A stretch of 37,724 nucleotides of DNA from an uncultured Oscillospiraceae bacterium (GCA_934615645.1 CAKTTR010000010.1:1-37724); one strand, 5' to 3'. Positions 15,292 through 22,805 are shown, counted from the first letter of the stretch. Notes: generated by a model from the letters alone, not told the origin. Program-made: numbers and translations.

Positions 15292-16501
15292 GCGGCTGCT
15301 GATTGTCGGCGGCGGCCCGGCGGGCTGCGCGGCTGCCTTGAAGGCGGCCCAGGCGGGGCTGGAGGTCACGCTATATGAGCGGGGCGACCTCGGTGGCGTC
15401 TGCCTGCACGCGGGCTGCATCCCCGCCAAGGCGTTGCTCCAGGCCCAGCCAGATCTGGATTGGCAGGCGCTCACCGGGCAGATTCGGGAAAAGATATCCC
15501 TGCTTGCCAGCGGTATGGCGCGCCGCCTGCACCGCGCCGGGGTGACGGTCCGCCGCGCGTGGGCCCAGCTGGACGCGCTGCCGGAATCGGATTACTATCT
15601 TCTGGCCCTGGGCAAGCCGCCCCGTCCGCTGCCCCGGGTTCCCGGGAAGACGCTTTACACCCCGGCGAGTATCCTCCACTTGGACGCGCTGCCCCGGGAG
15701 ATTGCCATCTGCGGCGGCGGCGTGACTGGGGTGGAGTACGCCCAGATCTTTGCCGCCCAGGGATGCCGGGTCTGCCTGTATGAGCAGCAGCCGGAGATCC
15801 TGCCGGGCTTTTACGGCAGCGACCTGCTGGCAGAGCGCTGCGAGGCGCTGGGCATCTCCCTTTGCTGCGGCGCGGCGGTCCGGCTGGATGCGCTGCCGCA
15901 GAAGGCCATTTTTATGGCCACCGGCAGCGGACTGCTGATGCAATCGACGGGCGCAGCGCTGAAGAAGATCGGCGTCGAAGCCGGGCCCGGCGGCATCCGG
16001 ATCGACAGCGAAGGCCGCACCTCCCGTCCCGGCGTCTTTGCCGCTGGCGACTGCTCCGACAGCATGGCCACAGCCTATGAAGCCTCCACGACAGCCCGGC
16101 GGGCTGTCGATGTGATGCTGGGCCGCCCGGTCAAGCCCCGGGGCGTGTCCCTCGCCGTCGTCTGCGGGGCCTATGACCTGGTCAATGTCGGCGCATCGGA
16201 CGGCCTGGCCGTCGAGGTGCCGCTGCAATACAACGGCTATGCCTTCCTGCACGACCGGATGGACGGTGCCGTCCGCCTGGTGTGTGACCCGGCCAGCGGG
16301 ATGCTGACCGGCGCGCAGCTGTTTTTCCCCGGCGCGGCGGAGATTGCCTATTTCCTGGCGGCAATCATCGACGCAGGTCTGCCCGTCAATGCACTGGCCG
16401 GGGCCCTGTGTTTCCACCCGACCTATGCCGAGACTCTGCAGGAGGCGGCGGAGAAGCTCTATGATCTATTACGAGACAGCCAGCACGGACCCGCGCATTA
16501 A
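15284..16501 (+). CDS. Dihydrolipoamide dehydrogenase-like flavoprotein
   Basis: This 405-residue flavoprotein disulfide reductase has an FAD-binding GGGPAG (9-14), the redox pair C40/C45 in GGVCLHAGCIPAKA, an NAD(P)-binding GGGVTGVE near 139-146, the second FAD motif FAAGDCSDS, and a C-terminal dimer domain with the catalytic His-Glu pair (H378 in FHPTYAE, E383). All parts needed to oxidise a dihydrolipoyl group are present. It is about 60 residues shorter than typical Lpd, mainly in the region between the redox pair and the NAD domain. It is a dedicated copy inside the lipoyl operon, not next to E1/E2 or gcv genes. Its start overlaps the carrier gene and its 3' end overlaps the ligase gene by 41 bases. 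Confidence 0.88.
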   Translation: MTKRLLIVGGGPAGCAAALKAAQAGLEVTLYERGDLGGVCLHAGCIPAKALLQAQPDLDWQALTGQIREKISLLASGMARRLHRAGVTVRRAWAQLDALPESDYYLLALGKPPRPLPRVPGKTLYTPASILHLDALPREIAICGGGVTGVEYAQIFAAQGCRVCLYEQQPEILPGFYGSDLLAERCEALGISLCCGAAVRLDALPQKAIFMATGSGLLMQSTGAALKKIGVEAGPGGIRIDSEGRTSRPGVFAAGDCSDSMATAYEASTTARRAVDVMLGRPVKPRGVSLAVVCGAYDLVNVGASDGLAVEVPLQYNGYAFLHDRMDGAVRLVCDPASGMLTGAQLFFPGAAEIAYFLAAIIDAGLPVNALAGALCFHPTYAETLQEAAEKLYDLLRDSQHGPAH

Positions 16502-17171
16502 CCTGGCGGCGGAGGACTATTTGCTGCACCAGGCCGGGGCGGAGGATGTCCTGTTTCTCTGGCAAAACGCCCCCAGCGTCATCATCGGCCGCAACCAGTG
16601 CGCGGCGCAGGAGGTCGATCTGGATCTGGCGCGGCAGTTGGGCGTCCCCGTCGTCCGGCGAGATACCGGCGGCGGCGCGGTGTATCATGATCTGGGGAAT
16701 CTGAACTTCACGTTTTTGACGGCGGATCGCCCCGCCTTGGATTCGCCCTACGCGTCCTTCCTGACGCCGCTCATTGCGGTTCTGGCAAGCTTCGGCGTCG
16801 CGGCGGAATTCAATGGCCGCAACGACCTGTGCGTCCAGGGGCGCAAGATCTCCGGCAGCGCGGCCCGGGTCCACGCCGGGCGGCTGCTGCACCACGGGAC
16901 GTTGCTTGTCGCCAGTGACCTTGCCCCCATGACCCGCCTGCTGACCCCGCCGCAGGAGAAGCTCCGGCGCAACGGTGTGGCTTCCGTCCAAAGCCGCGTG
17001 GCCAACCTGCAGGACTTTGCCCCGGGCCTGACCGTGGCGGCCTTGAAGGAAAAGATCGCCGCCGCCTTTGCCTGCGGCGTTCCCCGCGTGTTCGATGCCG
17101 CAGCCCAAGCGGCCATCGCCGCCCTGGCCCAGGAAAAATACGCAAACCCCGCTTGGAATTTTGCAAAATAA
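16461..17171 (+). CDS. lplA: Lipoate-protein ligase A, catalytic domain only
   Basis: The 236-residue enzyme activates lipoate with ATP and joins it to a lysine of a lipoyl domain. It has IIGRNQ (41-46), RRDTGGGAVYHDLGN (66-80), NGRNDL, the active-site lysine K129 in GRKISGSA, HHGTLL and SVQSRVANL, all in the family order. E. coli LplA has an accessory C-terminal domain of about 80 residues; here the protein stops after the catalytic domain, and no LplB-like gene follows. The ATG at 16461 has GGAG (16450-16453) before it and lies inside the flavoprotein gene. The natural substrate is probably the small carrier encoded two genes upstream. Non-coding repeat DNA begins right after its stop. Confidence 0.9.
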   Translation: MIYYETASTDPRINLAAEDYLLHQAGAEDVLFLWQNAPSVIIGRNQCAAQEVDLDLARQLGVPVVRRDTGGGAVYHDLGNLNFTFLTADRPALDSPYASFLTPLIAVLASFGVAAEFNGRNDLCVQGRKISGSAARVHAGRLLHHGTLLVASDLAPMTRLLTPPQEKLRRNGVASVQSRVANLQDFAPGLTVAALKEKIAAAFACGVPRVFDAAAQAAIAALAQEKYANPAWNFAK

Positions 17172-17174
17172 TGC

Positions 17175-17487
17175 GAAAAAAAGCCTTGCAGTGTTTGCGC
17201 CGCGCACGGCGCAAATAAAGTCAAAATCATTTTTCCGGCGGCAAGTGGGTGAGACTCCAAGAGCGCAAAGCGCGATTGGTCAAGTCGAACCCATGCAGCG
17301 CATACGTCGGGAAAAATACTTCTCGCCCTGCAAGTGTGAAAATTATGCGCGCAGCAGGGTGCAAGCCCCTTCAAGCGTGAGCCCAGCGTAGCGGTAAGCG
17401 AGAGTCAAAATCTCTGATTTTGCCCCTTGAGCTTATACAGCGGAGTCACGTTTGAGAGCTTGTCAAAAATGCTTTTTTGACAAGCTC
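17175..17487. repeat. Hairpin-rich intergenic repeat, copy A
   Basis: This 313-bp non-coding element matches the reverse complement of 33943-34350 over its whole length. Shared blocks include CCGGCGGCAAGTGGGTGAGA, AAGTCGAACCCATGCAGCGC, ACTTCTCGCCCTGCAAGT, GCAGCAGGGTGCAA, GAGCCCAGCG and CTTATACAGCG. Internal stems are TTTGCGCC/GGCGCAAA (17204-17225), CAAAATC/GATTTTG (about 17406-17423) and a terminal perfect hairpin GAGCTTGTCAAAA/TTTTGACAAGCTC (17456-17487). It has one copy (17246-17301) of the module that copy B holds twice. No open frame is shared between the copies. It fills the whole gap between lplA and the trpB terminator. Confidence 0.88.
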
Positions 17488-17490
17488 AAA

Positions 17491-17523
17491 AAACGCCAAG
17501 ACCAGATGCGGTCTTGGCGTTTT
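17491..17523 (-). terminator. Terminator of the TrpB-like gene
   Basis: CGCCAAGACC (17494-17503) and GGTCTTGGCG (17510-17519) form a perfect 10-bp stem with a T-run on both sides, so it can act in both directions. It ends the minus-strand TrpB-like gene. Confidence 0.88.
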
Positions 17524-17533
17524 TGTGTGTGAA

Positions 17534-18910
17534 TTATTTGTCGACCTTCGGCAGGCGTTCAATGCTGGCGCGCAGGTCGTCGTCGGTGGGAATATAATCC
17601 GTCATCGTGCCGTCGTTGTAGTTGGCGTAGGCGTAGAGGTCGAAGTAGCCGGTGCCGGTCAGGCCGAAAAGGATGGTCTTTTCCTCGCCGGTCTCCTTGC
17701 AGCGCAGGGCCTCGTCGATGGCGGCGCGGATGGCGTGACTGCTCTCCGGTGCCGGAAGGATGCCCTCTGTGCGGGCAAACTGCTCTGCCGCCTCAAAAAC
17801 GGATGTCTGCTCTACGGCGCGGGCTTCCAGATACCCGTCGTGATACAGCTGGGAGAGGATGGAGCTCATGCCATGGAACCGCAGGCCACCGGCGTGATTG
17901 GCCGAGGGCATGAAGCTGCTGCCCAGGGTGTACATCTTGGCCAGCGGGCAGATCATGCCGGTGTCGCAGAAGTCGTAAGCGTAGACGCCCCGGGTGAAGC
18001 TGGGGCAGGAGGCGGGCTCGACGGCGATGAAGCGGTAATCCGCTTCGCCCCGGAGCTTCTCGCCCATGAACGGCGCGATCAGGCCGCCCAGATTGGAGCC
18101 GCCGCCTGCGCAGCCGATGATGATATCCGGCTTGATGCCGTACTTGTCCATCGCCGTCTTCGTCTCCAGGCCGATGACGGACTGGTGCAGCAGCACCTGG
18201 GACAGGACGCTGCCCAGCACATACCGGTATTTCCCGCCGGACGTGACCGCCGCTTCCACAGCTTCGGAGATGGCGCAGCCCAGGCTGCCGTTTGTCCCCG
18301 GAAATTCCCGGAGAATCTTGCGGCCGACCTCCGTCGTCTCCGAGGGAGAGGGGGTGACCGTTGCGCCATAGGTCCGCATGACCTCACGGCGGAAGGGCTT
18401 CTGCTCGTAGGAGACCTTGACCATATAGACGTGGCAGTCCATATGCAGGTACGCGCAGGCCATGGAGAGGGCCGTGCCCCACTGGCCGGCGCCCGTCTCC
18501 GTCGTGACGCCGGACAGGCCCTGCTGCTTGGCATAATAGGCCTGGGCGATGGCGGAATTCAGCTTATGGCTGCCGCTGGTGTTGTTGCCCTCAAATTTGT
18601 AGTAGATTTTCGCCGGGGTCCCCAGGGCTTTTTCCAGGCAGTAGGCCCGGACCAGGGGAGAGGGGCGGTACATTTTGTAAAACGCGCGGATCTCCTCGGG
18701 AATGTCAAAATACGCGGTGGTGTCGTCCAGCTCCTGCTTGATGAGCTCGTCGCAGAAGACGCCGCGGAGCTCGTCAAAGGTCATGGGCTGCAGGGTGCCG
18801 GGGTTCAGCAGCGGGGCCGGTTTGTTCGTCATGTCCGCCCGCAGGTTGTACCATTGCTTCGGCATCTCATTTTCACTCAGGTAGATTTTGTACGGGATTT
18901 GCTGTGCCAT
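17534..18910 (-). CDS. TrpB-like PLP-dependent enzyme (TrpB2 type)
   Basis: The 458-residue fold-type II PLP enzyme has K116 in SGSHKLNSA as the Schiff-base lysine, ETGAGQWG for substrate binding and GGGSNLGG as the phosphate loop. The N-terminal extension (about 60 residues before RPSPL) and the C-terminal LTGTGYFDL block mark the TrpB2 group rather than TrpB of the trp operon. No trpA or other trp gene is adjacent. It probably condenses indole and serine to tryptophan, salvaging indole, or acts on a related substrate. The ATG at 18910 has AAAGGAG (18921-18927). A T-box leader lies directly upstream, so expression should rise when charged tRNA(Trp) is scarce, which supports a tryptophan role. 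It ends at a strong terminator. Confidence 0.92.
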   Translation of the reverse strand: MAQQIPYKIYLSENEMPKQWYNLRADMTNKPAPLLNPGTLQPMTFDELRGVFCDELIKQELDDTTAYFDIPEEIRAFYKMYRPSPLVRAYCLEKALGTPAKIYYKFEGNNTSGSHKLNSAIAQAYYAKQQGLSGVTTETGAGQWGTALSMACAYLHMDCHVYMVKVSYEQKPFRREVMRTYGATVTPSPSETTEVGRKILREFPGTNGSLGCAISEAVEAAVTSGGKYRYVLGSVLSQVLLHQSVIGLETKTAMDKYGIKPDIIIGCAGGGSNLGGLIAPFMGEKLRGEADYRFIAVEPASCPSFTRGVYAYDFCDTGMICPLAKMYTLGSSFMPSANHAGGLRFHGMSSILSQLYHDGYLEARAVEQTSVFEAAEQFARTEGILPAPESSHAIRAAIDEALRCKETGEEKTILFGLTGTGYFDLYAYANYNDGTMTDYIPTDDDLRASIERLPKVDK

Positions 18911-18947
18911 AATTCCTAGGCTCCTTTCTGATTTTTCGGCGGAACAA

Positions 18948-18988
18948 AGAAAAAACGCCTCTGTCCCAACCAATTTGCTGGGACAGAG
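18948..18988 (-). terminator. T-box terminator hairpin
   Basis: CTCTGTCCCA (18959-18968) and TGGGACAGAG (18979-18988) form a perfect stem, followed on the minus strand by a T-run at 18948-18955. The T-box GCAGAG/CTCTG segments overlap the stem and give the alternative antiterminator fold. Confidence 0.88.
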
Positions 18989-19178
18989 ACGGTCAAAATT
19001 CCAAATCTCTGCGGTGCCACCCGGCTTGACGCATTTGCGCCCACTCATCGCATACTGACATATGCTCGCGCTGATAACGGTGCGCGTTCCGGCTCGCATA
19101 CTAAAAGTTCCGCTCGCCCTCAGAAGGCCATTCCCATCTGCTGCTCATACCGCACTCCCACCACCGGCGGCTCTCTGA
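18948..19178 (-). ncRNA. T-box riboswitch leader, probably tRNA(Trp)-responsive
   Basis: On the minus strand the leader shows AGAGAG near its 5' end (19171-19176), a GGTGGTG/AG-bulge region, the T-box antiterminator sequence GGGTGGCACCGCAGAG (about 19008-19024) and a terminator. A UGG triplet within GGAATGGCCTTCTGAG (UGG at 19128-19130) lies where the specifier is expected, matching tryptophan. Another UGG overlaps at 19134-19136, so the exact register is not certain. Uncharged tRNA would stabilise the antiterminator and let transcription reach the TrpB-like gene. Confidence 0.88.
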
Positions 19179-19224
19179 AATCAGCGGGGCAGATCGTACT
19201 TACCCTTCCTCTTCGGTTTTCTCA

Positions 19225-19253
19225 CTTATACCATATCCTGCCTGCTTTGTCAA
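19225..19253 (-). promoter_or_regulatory. Promoter of the T-box leader
   Basis: On the minus strand TTGACA (19248-19253), 17 bases and TATAAG (19225-19230). It is about 45 bases upstream of the first T-box stem. Confidence 0.85.
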
Positions 19254-19275
19254 GCATTTTTTTCAATCCATACGC

Positions 19276-19866
19276 TCAGGGCCGCTCGATGCCCTTGGCG
19301 GCGTAGATCTCCGGGCAGACCTCGAACAGCTGATACTGGAGGGACTTGAGGTCGTAGAAGGTCTGGGGCTTTTTCGCGTCGTCCCGCAGCAGGGCGGCGG
19401 GATGGTACATGGCGGTGAACCAGATGCCGCCCCGCTGCTCCCACTGGCCGTGCTCCCGGCTGATGCGGAAGTCCTTCCGGATCAGCCGCATGGCGGCGAT
19501 GCGGCCCAGGCAGACGATGAGCTTCGGCTGCATCAGCCTGGTCTGCATTCGCAGCCAGTCGATGCAAGCGTCCTGCTCTGTCTGCAGCGGGTCCCGATTC
19601 TGGGGCGGGCGGCATTTGACGATATTGGTGATGTAATAGTCGCTGCGGTCGAGGTCGATGATCGAGAGCATATCGTCCAGCAGATGCCCGGCGGCCCCGA
19701 CGAAGGGGACGCCCTGGATATCCTCATTCTGCCCCGGCCCCTCGCCGACAAACAGGAGCTTCGCCTCCGGATTGCCGTCGCCGAAGACGACATGCTGCCG
19801 CGTCTGGCAGAGGGCGCAGCGGTCGCAGGCCAGGCATTGGGCCTGCAGCGTATTCCAGTCTAGCAT
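19276..19866 (-). CDS. Uracil-DNA glycosylase, family 4 (iron-sulfur)
   Basis: The 196-residue enzyme removes uracil from DNA in base excision repair. Motif A is GEGPGQNED (41-49). Motif B carries the histidine in MYHPAALLR. Cysteines C11, C14, C85 and C101 are spaced like the four ligands of the [4Fe-4S] cluster in Thermus UDGa. The ATG at 19866 lies seven bases after the dacF-like stop, with AAAGGACTG at its 5' side, so it is the second gene of that operon. Co-transcription with a cell-wall enzyme looks like chance. No obvious terminator follows before the promoter of the T-box leader. Confidence 0.92.
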   Translation of the reverse strand: MLDWNTLQAQCLACDRCALCQTRQHVVFGDGNPEAKLLFVGEGPGQNEDIQGVPFVGAAGHLLDDMLSIIDLDRSDYYITNIVKCRPPQNRDPLQTEQDACIDWLRMQTRLMQPKLIVCLGRIAAMRLIRKDFRISREHGQWEQRGGIWFTAMYHPAALLRDDAKKPQTFYDLKSLQYQLFEVCPEIYAAKGIERP

Positions 19867-19872
19867 GGGATA

Positions 19873-21453
19873 TCAGTCCTTTGGCGGTGTATTTTTTAGC
19901 GTATTTTGTGCGGAATTTTCAGATGATGTTTGCTGCGGCTTTGCGGCAGCTCGGGCACGGCCGGATTGCTGGAGATAATGGCCGCCTGCTTGCTGGGCCC
20001 GCTTTTTCCGCCGGGCCGCCGCCTTTTTCCGGCGGATGCGCTCGCTGCGCACCCGCAGCAGAACGACGGCCAAAATCAGCGCCAGAGGGATGAGCAGCCA
20101 AAGAAATTTTTTCACCTGCCGCCCGGCACTCTTGGCTGCGTACTGCACCACATGCCGCTCCACGGTGGTGATGGGCCGCAGCGTCGTCTCGCCGACTGTC
20201 TTGCCCTGATAGGTCACGGTGACGGTGCCGACGTCGTCCGTTGTTTCCAGCGGCGCGCTCAGCGTGTCCGCCCCGCCGGTCAGCGCGTAGGACAGCTGCA
20301 GCTGGCTCTCGTCGTAATCCGCCGGGAGCAGCGCCGTGACATCCTGCGCCGGAGCGACGACGACGGAATCGACATTCGCGTTCTTGACCTTCACCTGGGC
20401 CACCGGGACAAGTTGAGAGATCACTGTGGCAAAGCTGAAGCTCGTCAGGCCGTATTCCAGCAGCTTTTTCGTCTGCACGAAGCTGTCATAGACGACGCTG
20501 CCGTCGTCGTTCACAATCGTTTTGCAGCCGGTGACGATGCTGAGATAGTAGACATCGCCCTGCTTGACCGTCGAGATCAGGCAGCGGCCTGCCTTGCTGG
20601 TGTAGCCGGTTTTGACGCCCTTGGCCTTTTCGTAGTAATAATCCGGGTTGATGGCCGTGCTCATGAGATAGTTCGTCGTATGGACGATGCGCTTGTCACT
20701 GAGATTCGTCGCCGGGACCTCGTAGACTGCGGTGGAGACGATGGTCCGGAACGTCTCGTTCTGCAGGGCGGCCTCCGTTATGCGGCGCAGATCCCGGGCG
20801 GTGGTGTAGTGGTCGTCGTCATGTAGGCCGTCGGGGTTGGCAAAGTGGGTGCCGGTGCAGCCCAAGGCCTGGGCCTTCTCGTTCATTTTTTCCACAAAGG
20901 CGTCGATCGTGCCGCCCAGATGCTCGGCGATGACGCAGCAGGCGTCATTGGCGGAGGGGAGCATGATGCAATAGAGCAGGTCCTCCATCGTCAGCACCTC
21001 GCCGACCTGCAGCGATGCGGTGGAGCCGTCCGGGTCCAGCCCGGCCAGCGCGGTCTCGGTGACGGTGACCTCCTCGGCCAGGTCCTTGCAGAGCTCCAGT
21101 GCCAGCATACAGGTCATGATCTTCGTCAGGCTGGCGGGGTAGACCTTGTCGTCGGCATTTTTTTCGTAGACGACGGTCCCGGAATTCATCTCGACGAGCA
21201 TCGCCGCCGTGGCGTCGACGGAGAAGGCAGGGTCGCTTGTGTCAGCGGGGGTACTGTCGCCGTTTGCCGGGTCGACTGGCGTTTCCTCGTCTGCCGGGGC
21301 TGCGCCCTCTGCGGCGGTCTCGCCCTGCGACGAGTCCGTCTGTGCAGCGCCCGAATCGCTGCCGGTGTCATTGACGGCGGCGCAGGGGAGGGCGAGGGCG
21401 GAAAATAGAAGGCTCAGCGCCAGGAAAAGCGACAAAATACGTGTCTTAGTCAT
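19873..21453 (-). CDS. D-alanyl-D-alanine carboxypeptidase, DacF/S11 family
   Basis: The 526-residue exported penicillin-binding enzyme trims the terminal D-Ala of peptidoglycan stems. A signal peptide (1-26) is followed by an acidic Thr/Ala-rich linker to about 75, then the catalytic domain with S108-x-x-K111, S167-A-N169 and K281-T-G283. A PBP5-like C-terminal beta domain lies at about 355-430. A membrane helix (about 450-468) and a basic, Ala/Lys/Arg-rich cytoplasmic tail close the protein. DacA-type enzymes usually end in an amphipathic anchor, so a true transmembrane helix with a long basic tail is a lineage feature. GGAG (21461-21464) precedes the ATG. It is followed by the glycosylase gene. 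Confidence 0.93.
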   Translation of the reverse strand: MTKTRILSLFLALSLLFSALALPCAAVNDTGSDSGAAQTDSSQGETAAEGAAPADEETPVDPANGDSTPADTSDPAFSVDATAAMLVEMNSGTVVYEKNADDKVYPASLTKIMTCMLALELCKDLAEEVTVTETALAGLDPDGSTASLQVGEVLTMEDLLYCIMLPSANDACCVIAEHLGGTIDAFVEKMNEKAQALGCTGTHFANPDGLHDDDHYTTARDLRRITEAALQNETFRTIVSTAVYEVPATNLSDKRIVHTTNYLMSTAINPDYYYEKAKGVKTGYTSKAGRCLISTVKQGDVYYLSIVTGCKTIVNDDGSVVYDSFVQTKKLLEYGLTSFSFATVISQLVPVAQVKVKNANVDSVVVAPAQDVTALLPADYDESQLQLSYALTGGADTLSAPLETTDDVGTVTVTYQGKTVGETTLRPITTVERHVVQYAAKSAGRQVKKFLWLLIPLALILAVVLLRVRSERIRRKKAAARRKKRAQQAGGHYLQQSGRARAAAKPQQTSSENSAQNTLKNTPPKD

Positions 21454-21493
21454 AAAAAACTCCAGTAAATTGCAAAATATGCGCCGAAGGTGA

Positions 21494-21523
21494 TTGCTGC
21501 GCGCCTGCGGAATGTGATATACT
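21494..21523 (+). promoter_or_regulatory. Possible promoter of the ComEA/two-component operon
   Basis: TTGCTG (21494-21499), 18 bases and TATACT (21518-21523). The -10 is good and the -35 is weak. It faces the minus-strand dacF promoter about 50 bases away, so the two transcripts overlap at their 5' ends. Confidence 0.5.
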
Positions 21524-21569
21524 GAAAGAAAGAACCAAAATTCGACCGGGCGCAGCGCGGCTTTTCTCT

Positions 21570-21598
21570 ATTATAAGCAAGGAACGGGCTTGTGTCAA
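21570..21598 (-). promoter_or_regulatory. Promoter of the dacF-like operon
   Basis: On the minus strand TTGACA (21593-21598), exactly 17 bases and TATAAT (21570-21575), a consensus sigma-A promoter about 117 bases upstream of the start codon. Confidence 0.9.
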
Positions 21599-21619
21599 CG
21601 AAAAGGCGGGGGGATTTCT

Positions 21620-22054
21620 ATGAAAGCAAAGCTGCTGCGCTGGGGCCTGCTTCTGTGCTGCGCGGGCTTTTTGCTCTTTGGCCTGGGCCTGTACTTCGGC
21701 CGCACGACGGGCGGGACGGTCCTGTATCAACGCCCGGCCGACGCGTCATCCGTGACAGACGAGACGCCCAAGCCGCAGACGCCGGAGGAACCGGAAGGCG
21801 CCGAAGAACCGGAGGAACCGGCGGAGTCGGAGGAGCCGGAAGTCCCGGCGGGCACGGAGGCGCGCGTCAACCTCAACACCGCAGACGCGGCAGCCCTGGA
21901 ATCCCTGCCCGGGATCGGCCCGGCCCTTGCCCAGCGGATCATCGACTACCGCACGGCCAACGGCCCCTTCCGGACGACGGAGGAGATCCAGGACGTCCGC
22001 GGCATCGGCGCGGGGATCTACGCAAAGATCAAAGACAGCATAACAGTGGAGTGA
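21620..22054 (+). CDS. ComEA-like helix-hairpin-helix DNA-binding protein
   Basis: The 144-residue protein has one N-terminal membrane anchor (about 8-27), a Glu/Pro-rich linker (40-80) with repeated EEPE words, and a C-terminal double helix-hairpin-helix domain. The domain carries VNLNTADAAALESLPGIGPALAQRI (83-107) and VRGIGAGIYAKI (126-137), the DNA-binding hairpins of ComEA. ComEA binds incoming DNA at the outer face of the membrane. No comEB or comEC is nearby; instead a two-component system starts six bases later. GGGGGG lies before the ATG at 21620. DNA uptake is possible, but so is another surface DNA-binding role. Confidence 0.88.
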   Translation: MKAKLLRWGLLLCCAGFLLFGLGLYFGRTTGGTVLYQRPADASSVTDETPKPQTPEEPEGAEEPEEPAESEEPEVPAGTEARVNLNTADAAALESLPGIGPALAQRIIDYRTANGPFRTTEEIQDVRGIGAGIYAKIKDSITVE

Positions 22055-22060
22055 AGAACA

Positions 22061-22735
22061 ATGAAGATTTTAGTGGTGGATGACGAGGCGGTTTTGGTCA
22101 AGGGGATCAAATTCAACCTCTGCAACGACGGCTACGACGTCGTGACCGGCAGCAATGGCCGCGAAGCGGTGGAGCTGGCGGCGGACCCGTCGATCGACCT
22201 TATCATCCTGGACTTGATGATGCCGGAGATGGACGGCCTGATGGCCTGCGCCAAGATCCGGACATTTTCCGATGTCCCGATCCTGATGCTCACAGCGAAG
22301 GCGGAGGATATGGACAAGCTCATCGGCTTTGACCACGGGGCGGACGACTATATGACAAAGCCCTTCAACATCCTGGAGCTCAAGGCGCGGGTCCGGGCGC
22401 TGCTGCGGCGCGCCAAGCGGGAGCAGGATGGGGCCGTCTGGCTGACCGGCGGTCCCATCCGCCTGAACACCCAGAGCCGGACGGCCTTCCGGGAGAATAC
22501 CCAGGTCGATCTGACGGTCAAGGAGTTTGACCTGGTGGAGCTGCTGCTGCGCAACCCGGAGCGGGTCTATTCCCGGGAGGCGCTGCTCGACGCCATCTGG
22601 GGCTATGAGTACCGCAGCGATATCCGGACGGTGGATGTGCACATCCGCCGCATCCGGGAGAAGCTGGAGGAGAATCCTGCCGCGCCGCAGCATATTCTGA
22701 CCAAGTGGGGAGTGGGCTACTATTTCAAAGCATGA
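22061..22735 (+). CDS. OmpR/PhoB-family response regulator
   Basis: The 224-residue regulator has D7/D8, phosphoacceptor D51 in IILDLMMP, T78 and K100 in the receiver domain, and a winged helix from about 125 with LTVKEFDLVELLL and RTVDVHIRRIREKLE. Its ribosome binding site GGAG is inside the stop region of the ComEA-like gene. Its TGA overlaps an ATG at 22732 that looks like the original start of the kinase gene. The set regulator-kinase-GerMN lipoprotein resembles MtrA-MtrB-LpqB of actinobacteria in layout. Control of wall or surface functions is therefore a fair guess, but not shown here. Confidence 0.93.
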   Translation: MKILVVDDEAVLVKGIKFNLCNDGYDVVTGSNGREAVELAADPSIDLIILDLMMPEMDGLMACAKIRTFSDVPILMLTAKAEDMDKLIGFDHGADDYMTKPFNILELKARVRALLRRAKREQDGAVWLTGGPIRLNTQSRTAFRENTQVDLTVKEFDLVELLLRNPERVYSREALLDAIWGYEYRSDIRTVDVHIRRIREKLEENPAAPQHILTKWGVGYYFKA

Positions 22736-22805
22736 GAAGGCAACGCGCCGCGGCCTGCGGCGGCTGCTGCCCAGCACGTCCCAGGCCAAGCACGCGGCGC
22801 TCTAT
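22732..22805 (+). other. Apparent frameshift at the 5' end of the kinase gene
   Basis: The ATG at 22732 overlaps the regulator's TGA in the usual ATGA manner. Its frame, however, runs to a stop after about 35 codons without matching the kinase. Adding one A to the AGAAGG at about 22735-22740 gives a continuous frame that begins MRKATRRGLRRLLPS and runs into the first membrane helix. In the sequence as given, the kinase frame has no ATG, GTG or TTG upstream of 22806. This suggests a one-base deletion or a sequencing error. Confidence 0.65.

Noticed and set aside
17172..17400. Missing accessory domain of lipoate ligase or an LplB gene after lplA
   Set aside because: The only open frames there are in repeat copy A, are not shared with copy B and do not resemble LplB.
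17534..18910. Canonical TrpB of a trp operon
   Set aside because: The N-terminal extension and the missing trpA and other trp genes favour the TrpB2 group.
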